Source: Tenodera sinensis
Lineage: Eukaryota; Arthropoda; Insecta; Mantodea; Mantidae
NCBI GenBank assembly: GCA_030765045.1
Contig: CM060963.1
Location: 102,960,354-103,024,353, forward strand
Length of the DNA stretch: 64,000 bases
Direction of reading: 5' to 3'
The translations under genes were made by a program, and so were the position numbers. Each line of letters opens with the position of its first letter. Position 1 is the first letter of the stretch. The notes below the pieces were generated by a model that searched no databases, was not told the DNA's origin, and worked only from the letters and a program-made list of their open reading frames with translations. Shown in pieces: positions 49,901 through 62,100 of this stretch.

Positions 49901-51475
49901 ATCTGAATGACACTTCTGAACTTGAATGATTAATGCACTTCCTTATCAACCCTGAGGACTTGCGTTTGATTATCCTCAACATTAGAAATTATTCATAATT
50001 TTTATACGATTTTTAGAAGTTTTAACCAATTGTTATGTAACTTAGCTTACATAGCAGAACTTTATTCAATAATCTTAAGCAGTGAATTTATCTTTTTATA
50101 TCTAAAAAACTATGAATGTCATAAACATATTCTTAAGTTACTGATAGGAAAGTTTTAAGTTTTATTGCGATCGAGGCTATGTGCATTAAGTAAAAGTAAT
50201 ACTTGTACATGATTTATCCTTTCTCGATAATCCTCTTCAACAAAAAAGATGCATACATCACGCAAACATCAAAACAGTAATCGGTTTCTTTCCACAAGCA
50301 ATCCTAGTTGTTCATACATTTCATTGTTTATTGAATCCATCGCAGAACTGACTGATATTTAAACAATACATTCGCAGAAAATGCAGTACATAAGCTTACT
50401 AATGCAATCCTGCCATTAAAACGGCTTATTGCGACGATATAAATCGTGCGAAATTACCCTCTTTCTGGCACAAGGGTCAGAAAACTAATGACGTAATTAC
50501 AATGGCAACGAGATAGTTATGACAGCATCACCACCATAATATAATTTTCTTCTATGTGCCTGTAATAAAATCTGAAAATGTCAGTAATGTGGTTTCATTA
50601 GTCAAACTAACGCATTTTTCGTTTCTTCATCTACAAAACTCTTCATATTCTTTTTCGTAAATATCTTTTAATTTTTCTTCAACTTAGTGCAAAATTTCAA
50701 GCGGAATACAATCACTTTTCAATAGTTTTATCATTATGTTCCATTTTCCTCCATATATGTTGAAACAAGTGACACAACATCTGTCTAGCAACCCTATTGC
50801 CTCATACATCTCTGGTACATTATAATTTTACATTTAGCAAATTTAGGTATGTTAATGCTAGACTTGTATTGGAACACGTGTATAATCTTTTCTTAAACAT
50901 TAGCGCGTTTGCTTTCGCTAAACATTTAGTCACATTATACCTACACTAGTTATATAAAAAGGCTATTTTCATGCCCTTGCCATTCTAGTACAAATAACCA
51001 AAAATGCTGCTTTGAATGACAGTTCTAAGAATGTTTTTAAAACGTTTAACTGCTCCCAAGATACAGATGTGGGTAGTGTGTTTATGAATTTAACTGTTTG
51101 CTTGAAATAAAACTCTGAAACATGTTCCATCCTTCTATGTAATTCATCTGAACACGAAATGTTTGATCATTTATGTACAGTATATCAAACTTTGCTTCTG
51201 ACTGGAGTACAATGCCTATATAACATTGCACAGCCAAACAAGTTTGTGTGCAATAAAAGGTGAGATTTACCCAAATTCTCGTGCCTACTACAACTTTGAA
51301 TGGCAATCTGAAACGCACATATTTATTTTATTAAAATTCGTGTTATTTGGTAGTTAGATGTACACATGACAAAGTTCTTTAATTACCTGACTAGAAAAGA
51401 AAGAGAAGTGTAACTGAAAGTAACCCTTTGAAACCAATAATGCATTAAAGGTTCTTGAATCCTCTTAATTGAGTT
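46936..51475. other. Unclassified AT-rich DNA
   Basis: The longest featureless stretch, about 4.5 kb. A GC-richer patch at 48090-48300 contains GAGGGTGAGTCAG at about 48237, which resembles a 5' splice site, within an 82-codon open frame. No domain is recognisable, so an exon is not called. No repeat partner was found in this window. Confidence 0.4.
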
Positions 51476-51900
51476 TTAGGATGAAGGGTAGGTACTACAG
51501 GTGCACGGCGGGCGGTTTTGCCTCAGCAGCAAGACTAAAATCGGACGAGAGTTCTGTTGAAGCTCCGGTGTTCCCCCATCACTTGGATGTCCCCTCCACT
51601 TCTTGGCGACTGTCCCTAAGGCATGCAAATCCGGCCTCCACCCTATCTTTCCCCTCCGAGCCCCTAAATGAAGGCCCCCTCGCCGCCATCCCCTCTGGAC
51701 CTTCCCAGCATCCCCCGACACAAGCAGAAGCCAACATGGCCGACCAGCAAACTGTCCCCTTAATCTACCTCGCAAAGTAACATTCGTGCAGATTCCTGTA
51801 CCAGCTATAACATTCCCTTCTGTTGCTCGTAAAACTCCAGTCAGTGTTGGCAACTTCCGGATTGGCTTTCCGGCGTTTCTACACCATTTGCACACTCTGA
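51476..51900. other. GC-rich island of unknown role
   Basis: About 420 bases clearly richer in C and G than the flanks. It is open on the plus strand for 103 codons (51469-51780) and on the minus strand for 139 codons (51895-51476). Neither reading shows a domain, and the two overlap. It may be a promoter-proximal island, an untranslated exon or an unknown repeat. Confidence 0.35.
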
Positions 51901-52381
51901 TACTGCCACCTTCATGTAAGAGGACTTACTTAATGAGCTTTTGTCGCACAAAAGACCCAAACCATAAATTACACTTCTGTAAGAAAATTTAGAATATATT
52001 TTTGTGACGACTAGCCATTAAAATACCGTCCAAAAGTAATTTGGGACAGTACTTGCTCCTTGATTAATTCCAAGAACTTTGGAATTAATTCCATTGATTT
52101 AATGAGGCAGGTGTGCTTCGAAGTTTGTATATATCCAGCAAACATACACAAAATAACAGTTTAATTTGAGGAAACTTTAATACTAACCTTAGCATTACCA
52201 AGAGCGGTGGGAGGAAGTAGTTTATGCCCACTTATGTATTTTTTTTTAATTCTGTCTTTTAATTGTTTGATTAAAGGCATGTAGTTAATACTTATTGTCA
52301 TCACTGTGTCTACTATAAATTGTCTTCTTGAGAAACAATGAAATGTCATGGTGGTCACATAGTTTTGTATGTTATTCGTGT
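51901..52381. other. Unclassified DNA
   Basis: No feature recognised. Confidence 0.35.
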
Positions 52382-52608
52382 AAAAAATATAATGTGTTGC
52401 ACTCACATGACTTTCTCTACTCTTGCACTAACCATTCTTACAAACTCTTATTCCTATATCTTCTTCGTGTTAGTTAAGATAAACATTTGTATAAATAAAT
52501 CTTACTGCTTATTTCCTTATAGGTGCAAAGGGAATATTACTATACGGTAGGCTTTGTGCGATAGTAAAATCTTTTATACCTTTGAGATTTCATTAACTTT
52601 GCAGTCCT

Positions 52609-52648
<40 letters not shown>

Positions 52649-52733
52649 GAACAACGATATTCCATTTCGCGAAAGTTCTAAGTTTTCCGAAACTCATACA
52701 TATAACAAGGAATATCTCCGAAATGGTTTTAGA
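52382..52733 (-). repeat. Repeat family A, copy 7 (3' part) with A32 tract
   Basis: On the minus strand it matches the last third of the family, from the CATTTCGGAGATATTCCTTG block to GAGTGCAACACATTATATTT. A run of 32 adenines (52614-52645) replaces a short T-rich stretch of other copies. Confidence 0.88.
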
Positions 52734-52899
52734 AATTACTCAGACATTTGTTTGCAGTGGTTATAAAGTGTCCTCCCGTTGGAAGTGCAAGTTCTGTAAA
52801 TAAGGGTTGGCATTCCTACGGTTAATTTTGAAGAACTTTGCAATTAAGTTACATAATATTATTATATTATTTTACATATTACTAACATTAATAATAATA

Positions 52900-54309
<1,410 letters not shown>

Positions 54310-54334
54310 AAAAATAATTCTAACAGTCCCGCCC

Positions 54335-54420
54335 TGTAGCTGTGATCGCTGGAGCGTATGCATCTGGCGCTCAGTCACGTGAAGTGTCGCGGGTTCGAGT
54401 CTCCACTTGGGCATGGCTAT
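54335..54420 (+). mobile_element. Possible tRNA-like SINE head
   Basis: Box B-like GCGGGTTCGAGTCTCCA with an upstream CCTGTAGCTGTGATCGCTGG stretch in the box A position. It lies immediately after the CA array. No duplication found. Confidence 0.5.
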
Positions 54421-55459
54421 ATGTGTACTGTGTGGCAAACAGGAAAACGTGGATAAAATAAATAGGGTAAATAAGGGAGAAGGAAAGACAGAAAAAAACA
54501 CTGCCCTCTCTAGCCGCTGCAATAGCTTATGTAAGCGAGAACGACGTCGCACGGATTTTTTCTCGAAATTCTCCTTTTCATAAATAAGTCCGGCCCACGA
54601 ACAGCTTTCTCCAACAGTTTGGAAATCCCTTGTTGTGCCGCTTCATTGTCGTTGGGTCAGAGAATTACATGCAGTGGTATGAGGTAGCTTGACCTTGAGC
54701 GTCTCTTTGTGGGGCGAGTATTGGCGACAGATTATCTTAAAATGTACGCACTTAAAACTGGCTGCTAACATTTGTCTCACTCATCATTTAATGACTTCGA
54801 AGATCTTCCGTTTCTCGCCACAGTGCTCGCTTATAGGCATACATCAGAATGACGTAGCACGAATTTTTCTTAAAAATCACCTCTTCTTGTTAAGCCATCT
54901 AGTCGCCGCGTGTGAGGTACCTGGGCCTAAGCCCTCTTTTTGACGGCGGCTGCCGACCGGCGTCACACTGTAATGCATGATTTTAATACGATTGTGATTA
55001 TACTTAACCATATATGGTATTTATGTTATGGTATAAATGAACTGTGAACTATTTTAGTACAAAAGAAGGGTGATTTCAGTAATAATGGGAAGTCAATAGC
55101 ATTCAGAAAGCCTAGCTATTAGTAACATGAATTCTTAATGGTATATTATTTGTTACGGCAGGGATTCATACTCTGTCGTGGGTGGCAGTTCTTTCTTTTT
55201 CCTCTCATTTCCGGTGACACACTTGAAACTTCTCTGACAACATTTCCTGTGTGGCTCCTTTTAATAGTGTTCTTTTCACCCCGTTTCTTTCTTGTGAGCA
55301 ATAAAGAACGTGTCGTGGAAAACTCGCCTCGAGAACACACCTGAGTGGGTCAGAAGGGTGCAATGGGAAACCCTCGCACCTGCACTTTAATGCTCACATT
55401 CTCCTTGGTAGGACCTTAAGAAAGACTGGATTTGTCGATCAAACACGATTCCAATTGCT
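54421..55459. other. Unclassified DNA
   Basis: Short open frames only; no domain and no repeat partner. Confidence 0.35.
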
Positions 55460-55575
55460 GGTCTTTGTAGTTTGAAGCAGTGTGTCTGCCTCGTATTCAA
55501 GAGTTTCCAAGTTCGATTCTCTGTTAGGGTGACTTACATGGATAACTTTAAGCTCAATAGAGCCTGGGCTAATTT
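55460..55575 (+). mobile_element. Possible tRNA-like SINE
   Basis: A box B-like AAGTTCGATTCTCTG follows a GTGTGTCTGCCTCGTATTC head. It adjoins the left end of the second foldback element. Confidence 0.4.
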
Positions 55576-56055
55576 GAATATCAGTTCACCTACTTCATTC
55601 ATCGAATGTACAGAAAAAACCAAATACCAAGAATGTCCAATCTTATAGGAACAAAGGGCCTTCCAAATTTTGGTATGGAAAATATTTTCAGGGACACCAA
55701 TCTTAGAATTTTCAATGAAACCATAATAATGGTTACCTATATTCTAGTTCCTCACAATAAACTAAACAACTTTTATTTTTGTTGTTGTTACTATTATTAT
55801 TATTTTTAATTTATTTTTTTATTAATTTATATATTTGTTTCAAAGAAAAAGCCTATTCTAGGTGGACAATTCATTGTAGAAAAAAGGTTTAATAAAAGTA
55901 GCTTAGTTTACTGCGGGGAACCATGGTTTCATTTAAAATTCTGAGGTTGGGCACCATGAAAATATTTTCTATATCAAAATTTGGAAGGCCCCTTGCTCCT
56001 AAAAGATTTGAAATTTTTTACATTTGGTTTGCTCTGTTCGTTTAAGAGATATTCA
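55576..56055. mobile_element. Second foldback element, about 480 bp
   Basis: Left arm (about 55612-55780) and right arm (about 55885-56035) are imperfect reverse complements. Shared blocks are GGGCCTTCCAAATTTT, GAAAATATTTTCA, AATGAAACCAT and AATAAACTAAAC/AGTAAACTAAGC. The central 100 bases are AT-rich with short ATT runs. Outer ends are unclear: GAATATC at 55576 and GATATTC at about 56048 may mark them. No coding capacity. It differs in sequence from the element at 46157-46846. Confidence 0.82.
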
Positions 56056-56094
56056 CTTGTAACACTTTATATAGGTCATCCTGTAATTAGGGTA

Positions 56095-56178
56095 TTAGGG
56101 CGGTGGTAGTTCAGTTCATAGAGCACCTGTCTGTTGCGCGAGGGGTTCCGGATTCGATTCCCGGGTGGGTCTGAAATT
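56095..56178 (+). mobile_element. tRNA-derived SINE head
   Basis: Box A-like GTAGTTCAGTTCATAGAG and box B-like GGATTCGATTCCCGG at proper spacing, with a CTGTTGCGCGAGG anticodon-arm-like segment. Acceptor-stem pairing is poor, so a SINE is preferred to a functional tRNA. Confidence 0.6.
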
Positions 56179-56907
56179 ATGAATAAGAGTGTAAATATGT
56201 ATGATCTAATGTATATAAACAAAATAAATACAATGACAACTCTACATGAGTTAACAGCATTGCCGATTGGCATATGTTCCAAAGAAAAGGCCGCCGATAT
56301 GATTATCATAGTTAAAGACGGGATATAGGAGGAATTGGAACCCAATAGGAACCCATGGGTTTTTCGGGTGTTTCAGAACATTCTAAGATGTTTTCGGGAA
56401 GCGAGGATAAGAAATACTCCAGAATAATCAGGTTGTGTGTTGATAGCACACCTGATGCTTACGCTGAGTCAGAGCTCTACCGCGTCTACTTATCCGTGTT
56501 TATCTCTCCAACTGCCTGGTTGGTTGGCACCAAACTTCCAATAGCATGGGATATAGACTCTGTGTCACATCATAAACTAGATGTAATATATGTAAAAAAA
56601 AAAAAAAGGGCAGATATTACTGATTAAGCTTTGCACAAACTGTCATTCAGCATATTTTGCACAACTTGTGCGCACTATTATCTACTGTTATTATGCGTAG
56701 CTGATTTGCTCCGTCATTCCAAAGAAATGTTGATAGCTATAATTTGTGGGAAGATGTATCATAGACAATTATGCTCCGGAACGCTAATATGAATATTGAA
56801 GGAATGTAAACTTACAAAGTGATTTTAGCAATATTCTCATTTATTTACAATCACATTTTTATTTGACACGTTTTACAAAGCCAATATATCTGTATATAAA
56901 TGTATTC
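56179..56907. other. Unclassified DNA
   Basis: A 90-codon open frame (56355-56627) has no recognisable domain. Part may be the body of the adjacent SINE. Confidence 0.35.
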
Positions 56908-57690
56908 AACAAGGGTGTAGTTTATGACCCACATTATTTAATTTGTACTCGTATATTGACAACCGAGTTATCAAATGGAAAGGGGAATTACAGCTTGGAA
57001 TTAGTACTCTATGCTGATGACTAGATAGTTATACAGGAAACAAGATGGTTCACAGTGACTGATATATAAATCCAAAATTTAATACAATATAATCTAACTA
57101 TATCTACAAATAAGACAAATATAATGTATTTTAAAGAGAAGAAGGCGACAAGATAAAAAATAATAATAAATGAGAAAACTTTAGAACAAGTATCCCACTT
57201 CGATTACCTAGGCTGTGATATTAGTTTTAAGTATGACAAAGACACTGAGAAGAAGCTTAATAGGTTTCAAGCTATTTGTGAAACAATTGAAAGAACTTTA
57301 GGAAGAAAAATAAGAAAAAAAAACACAAATTAAATTCAATAAAGTCATGGTTGTATCTACTGTTATATATGGTTCCGAATTATAGACAGTAACAAAAGAG
57401 GAAAAATGGACAAAATGAGGAACGATTTAAAAATATTTTCAGTTAATGATAATAAAGAAGAAAATAGAATGAAATGGAAGTATTATGTTAACAGAATCAC
57501 AGAAAATAGATTACAAAAAAAATGTGAATTATCGGTTGATTAGAAAGAGAGACCTGGGTAGACCTCGTAAGAGATGGATGGATGACAGAGACCGGAACAG
57601 ATGATCATAACACATAATTCTTAAAAGGAGGAGGAGAAGATGAAGATGATGAAGAAGAAGAAGAAAAGAAGAAGAAGAAGAAACTGTACT
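56908..57690 (+). pseudogene. LINE reverse transcriptase 3' half, AT-rich, with GAA-rich tail
   Basis: Broken frames read NKGVVYDPHYL, then GELQLGISTLYADD, with the catalytic YADD at 57010-57021. Next is TNKTNIMYFKEKKATR, followed by EQVSHFDYLGCDISFKYDKD and KKLNRFQAICETIERTLGRK (about 57190-57310). A decayed RMKWKYYVNRITENRLQKKC block follows, around 57457-57520. GRPRKRWMDDRDRNR follows around 57555-57600, just before a GAA/GAG-rich tail (57630-57682). This is the end of the polyprotein followed by the 3' tail. The 5' part is absent. It resembles the relic at 16720-17785. Confidence 0.87.
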
Positions 57691-57825
57691 AGGCCAGTTG
57701 TAAAATAATTCAAAAGTAGAGGATTAATTTCAAAGAAAGTTTGTAAATATAAACAACTTTGTGTTAGAAAAATTCATCGCATAGTCGAGATTTTAACCCA
57801 TAAAATGTTATGCCCTGTCGGAATG

Positions 57826-57905
57826 TTGCCATGGTAGCTCAGTTTGTTAGGGGAACCGAATGAAAACCGGAACATCCATTGTTAAAACTTGACTAAGTCA
57901 TTGGA
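57826..57905 (+). mobile_element. Possible SINE head, weak
   Basis: ATGGTAGCTCAGTTTGTTAG is a good box A, and GGGGAACCGAATGAAAACCGG follows, but box B is not convincing. Confidence 0.35.
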
Positions 57906-58156
57906 TTTTCAGTCTATTTTACCTTTAGGACCTTGTCCAATACACGGCTAGTGTGGAAGAACAAATCATTTCCGTTAAATTACATTAATCTTTTTTTTTT
58001 CAAAATTTTGTATCGGTAGTATTTAAATGAATACCATAGACACCTTCCTTTTAAATCTAAAAGAATAAGGCTCGTATAAACATTAAAATCTTAGAAAACG
58101 AACTGCACTCGGTATTAAACTGCTTTTAATTCTCATTTCTTACGAGAATCCTTTTA

Positions 58157-58193
58157 TTTTATGTCGTTATAAATGTTTTATAACGACATAAAA
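58157..58193. repeat. Perfect 17-bp hairpin
   Basis: TTTTATGTCGTTATAAA, the loop TGT, then the exact complement TTTATAACGACATAAAA. No U-tract terminator context and no adjacent gene. Confidence 0.95.
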
Positions 58194-58496
58194 ATACGTC
58201 TTGCTTAATAATAGCAGAACCCGCACACCAACTCGTGTTATTGGGCTCTCTTTCTCACCTTCTTGCTCTTTCTTTTCCTGCACCTTCTCTCTTTGTCTCT
58301 CACTCACATTTGCTCTCTCTCTCTCTTTCTTCTATTCCATTTAGCCTCCATTCTCTCTCACTGTTCTTCTTGCGCTTGTCTTGATCTCTTCCCCTTAGTC
58401 TGAAAAATACACATACATTTTATTAGAGATTTTAATAATTGGAAATTGAAATTCATGTTTTCCAGGAATGTTAATACAAATTAAAATATAAGAAAC
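58194..58496. other. Unclassified DNA with CT-rich stretch
   Basis: A CT/CTTT-rich run lies at 58245-58345. Nothing else recognised. Confidence 0.4.
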
Positions 58497-58640
58497 CGGG
58501 CAGGATGGCTCAGGTGGTAATGTCTGTAGCCTGGGTTCGGGAGGTCTCAGGTTCGAATCCCGAGGGCTGACCAATCTTACTTTTTTCGCGGTTTCTCTCA
58601 GTTGTCAAGGTAAACACCACATTGGATATTTAATACAGCG
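58497..58640 (+). mobile_element. tRNA-derived SINE
   Basis: CCGGGCAGGATGGCTCAGGT holds box A, and AGGTTCGAATCCCGAGG is a near-perfect box B. A short body with TCTCAGTTGTCAAGGTAAAC follows. The long spacer between the boxes is class II tRNA-like. Confidence 0.7.
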
Positions 58641-58707
58641 ACCCAAAATTACACATTAAGTCTAAATCACTAGTATAAATGAAAAATAGGTTGTAATAGT
58701 GTGTCAT

Positions 58708-59032
58708 CTATCCACAGATAATGTAAGAAGATAGACATGATGGCACCCTGATGCCATCTCCCGTCACAGAGGCGGAGGTACAGTTGCCCTGCACTGCTCT
58801 CTCTGTGGTAGGATGGTGAGGTACCGGGATGAAACTTTGAAAAATAACCGTAGAGTGAGTGAGTGGTGTTTAAGGGCCCGTCGACAACTAGGTCATTTGG
58901 GCCCCAATAACTAGATGTATCTGCAGATAGGCTGGATGGCACTCTAATGTCGTCTCCCGTTAGAGAGGCGGAGGCACAGTTGCCCTGCACTGTCGTCGTG
59001 GACTCATGACGAAGTAGGATGGTATGGATAGA
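58708..59032 (+). repeat. Duplicated 120-bp unit around motif E
   Basis: Two direct copies (58708-58822 and 58908-59032, offset about 196) share GATGGCAC, TCTCCCGT, AGAGGCGGAGG, CACAGTTGCCCTGCACTG and GTAGGATGG. Motif E copy 3 lies between them. It could be the body of a retroelement or SINE with an internal duplication. Confidence 0.8.
58867..58904 (+). repeat. Short motif E, copy 3
   Basis: GTGTTTAAGGGCCCGTCGAC followed by AACTAGGTCATTTGGGCCCC. The GGGCCC arms are perfectly complementary to each other. Confidence 0.75.
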
Positions 59033-59065
59033 GATGAGATGGGATAGTACAAGACCGAGGGGGTA

Positions 59066-59312
59066 GGCGGCGCCGTGGCCGAGCGGTTAGCGCGCTCGCC
59101 TACCACCTAGGCGGCCCGGGTTCGATCCCAGGGACCCGCATGTGGTATTCGTGGTGGACGAAGCGGCGTCAGGGCGGGTTTTCTCCGGGTACTCCGGTTT
59201 CCCCCGCCATCTCATTCCACCGGTGCTCCATCTTCATTCCATGTATCATCAGTGTCACCGCCTGCGGTGCCGTAGTAGTAAAAGCGGGCGTTAAACACTA
59301 CAAACAACAACA
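59066..59312 (+). mobile_element. tRNA-derived SINE, family S1, copy 2 (young)
   Basis: Near-identical to 13136-13380, with differences at only about five sites plus the tail. Box A-like TGGCCGAGCGGTTAGC and box B-like GGGTTCGATCCCAGG; (CAA)n tail. It is flanked by a perfect 12-bp duplication ACCGAGGGGGTA at 59054-59065 and 59313-59324. The perfect duplication and near identity indicate recent mobilisation. Confidence 0.96.
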
Positions 59313-59324
59313 ACCGAGGGGGTA

Positions 59325-59617
59325 GGGGAGCCGTTTTCCTTACCCTCCCCCCTAAGCCAGCTTTCGCCGGAGTACTGCTAACTGGGAAAACGTAGAGACC
59401 CTGCCCTCTGCTGTGTCGTGGTAACGTTCCGGCTACCTTTATGATCCATTCGTCTCATCCATCCTCCCAGAGTGTTCCCCGCCAGGGGCATAAACACAAA
59501 CGATCGCCTTTCGGTCGAGTTGCTAGATTCCCCCCTCCCGCAAGTTCTCATTGAGTAATTGAGTCAGTCACACTTACGAAGTTTAACAGTTCGATTATTA
59601 TTGCGCAAAGCACGCAT
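59325..59617. other. Unclassified GC-richer DNA
   Basis: Continuation of the locus hit by the SINE. It is GC-richer than average and has no open frame of note. It may belong with the repeat unit at 58708-59032. Confidence 0.35.

Positions 59618-59668
<51 letters not shown>
59618..59668. repeat. (CA)n microsatellite
   Basis: About 24 CA units, ending in CAAACAAAC. Confidence 0.95.
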
Positions 59669-59672
<4 letters not shown>

Positions 59673-59939
59673 AACAAAACAAAACACGCAGATCAGCCCA
59701 TGAGGCCTTGAGCAAATTATTCCCCCAGCATTTAACATTGCCAGAAAATCTGTAGTTAGTAATTATGAGGGGTGCCTACTTAGCTTCTAATGGACCTTTG
59801 TTAACCTGTGAGGATCGCGTTTGGGAAGTCCCGGGCTCCATTACTGACAACCAATCACATCTCTGCTCGGATGTTATTTAAAAGTGACCTGCAATTATAC
59901 AAGTTATACATACTTCCGTGAGACATTGTAAAGTTTAAT
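59669..59939. other. Unclassified DNA
   Basis: No feature recognised. Confidence 0.35.
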
Positions 59940-60428
59940 CATAAGTTACGTGCACGACAAATCATGGTAATTGTTGCGGCATTGGGGAGAGAAACTCTCC
60001 AAGTTTTTTTTCATTTTTATAACGTAAGCCCACGCTGCCTTGCATGACTTATCGCTAAGTGGCAGAAGTGGTTCACTATTGTATCGGACGCACTGGACAT
60101 GAAGATGGCCACCACGATCACCGGATTTAAATCCGTGAGACTTTTTCCTGTGGGGATTTGTGAAGAATATTGTCTATGTGCCCGCTAATCGTCATGAACT
60201 TCGCGTCGAATTACAGCTGCCTTGACTATGGTGTGTGGGAGAAAGCAATACCGCTTCAATATTTGCCTTATACATAAGCAAGTTTGGACACATTGAACGT
60301 AGCAAGCGACCAACAAAACTTCGAGAGTTCCTCTTTGTTTTAACGTAATGTGTTACATTATCCATTGCGTAGTTTAGTAGTTGTGAATTTTTAAAGCGTT
60401 TCACGTACTTCTGATTAACCCTGTATTA
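59940..60428 (+). pseudogene. Mariner-like (IS630/DDE_3 type) transposase 3' fragment
   Basis: Decayed reading frames give WPPRSPDLNPCDFFLWGFVK-like residues around 60103-60167, the C-terminal catalytic-core block of IS630/Tc1/mariner transposases. A VYVPANRHELR-like stretch follows. The sequence ends in AACCCTGTATTA at about 60418, which could be the right terminus. The N-terminal and first catalytic regions are missing. Confidence 0.65.
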
Positions 60429-61699
60429 CCTTCTTACCGAATTGCTTAAGTTCCTGGTTGAATGATGTTACAGGCAGCTCCAGGATTGGGACAGTCCTCA
60501 AGCCTGTAATCTTCTGTGGTTCCTTCACTTCATCCCTTCCTCCTGGGGTAGCAGCCACAATAGATCCATATAGATGCAGTGCGTGAAGTGTGTCCCTTCG
60601 TTGTAGAACCTAGTACTATCTACAGATACCAAACTAGAAAGTTACTAATGTCAGTGAGCAGCGATATCAAACGCTTGCGAAAAAGGGGAGGTTGCATTTA
60701 CCTCCTTCCAGGTTATGTGGATTGTGTCACTCACTCAGACGTGCATTGTGTCGCAGTGGTGGTTTGGTTCAAGAAAGCACTTTCAAGTCTTATACGATAA
60801 AGATCTGTTCATTTGTGACTTCTTTAGTACTACTTACGTTTAAGAAGGCTTTCAATATTTGGCGACAAAGTCGAAGTTCTTAGTCTCAGAAGATCCAACA
60901 AGTAATCGTCGCGTAACCTATTACGATATAGTTCGATTTGGGGAAACTGTTCGTAAATATACAGGGTAGAAGGGAAGTCACTACATTTATTCTAATATGT
61001 GCTTCATATAAGCATTACAAACAGAAAGTCGAATGGCATTTTCTTCTTTGATCAGCCGATTTCTAAAACATAAATGGTTTTTGATCCAACTTGGATGCGT
61101 ACTTCACAAGAATGTACGAAGATATCAGTTTGTTACTAGTAAGATGCGTAGAGTAACTTATTTCTGACAAAGCTTCGATAGTAATTAAGGGACATCACAC
61201 ACGGTTTCGAAATAATTAATCACTTAAGAGACTTGAAGAAATACTCCGAGCCGCTCTTTCAGACAAGGAGTAAGTCGACAACGTTGCGTTGAGCTTGCTC
61301 AGAGAATTGACCTAGTTTGTGGACGTAAATAGATCGGGTGCTTTGGCTATGCTGTAATGTTTTGGGAACTAACGCTCGTAATTGACCTACCCTCACAAAG
61401 TAAACACGGAAGAACAAGACAGGGTATGTGTTTATGTTCTCAAGACGCGCCGTTGCGATGTTTGTTTATGTGTTAAGCTAGAAAAACTGACACCCACACA
61501 ATCTGCACTGTTGCCAGCTTGTTTTCGACAAAACGGAAATATCTCCGCAGGAAATGGTCAGAGACAAAAACATAAGATTCCAAATGTGTTCAAATTACCA
61601 AGATCTAGCACTGGTTTAAATTAATGTAATGACTTCCCTTACACCCGGTAGGTATATAGAGCTATACTCACTCTTATACACACTCTTCTTCCAAAAGCT
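60429..61699. other. Unclassified DNA
   Basis: ATACAGGGTAGAAGGGAAGT at about 60959 resembles a mariner-type left end, but no matching transposase follows. The rest is featureless. Confidence 0.35.
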
Positions 61700-62100
61700 T
61701 ATTTCTTTATCTACTACATTTTAATCCACATAAGCATTTCCAGAAATTAGCTTATTGTTAATTTTCTTGTAGGTGATCGGGAAATATGAGAATACATTAG
61801 GTTTTTAGCGATAGGGTTGCTGATAGCTATACGATGCCTTTGAAATTCCATTTGCTTTCCAAGGGCAAGAGACAAAAAATAACGAATAACATTCCTATTA
61901 AATTTGAGAAAAGTGTAAGTATTGAGAAATTTAAACAAATAATGAGGCATATCTCGGAAATGGTTCACTCAAAAGAAAACAGAAGTATTTGAGATACATT
62001 TTGCGTTTGTTTAATTGAGATTCACATGTTTAATTAGTAAGCCTTTCTCTGTCTCTTATTGTTTACTATTTATACAAAAATCATCCACAGTGAAGAGGTC
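61700..62100 (-). repeat. Repeat family A, copy 10 (diverged)
   Basis: On the minus strand it matches the 3' half of the family by a handful of blocks. These are the CATTTCCGAGATATGCCTCA-like block, GCAAGTAGATGGAATTTC-like text, and the TAATGTATTCTCATATTTCC block. It is clearly older than the other copies. Confidence 0.55.
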
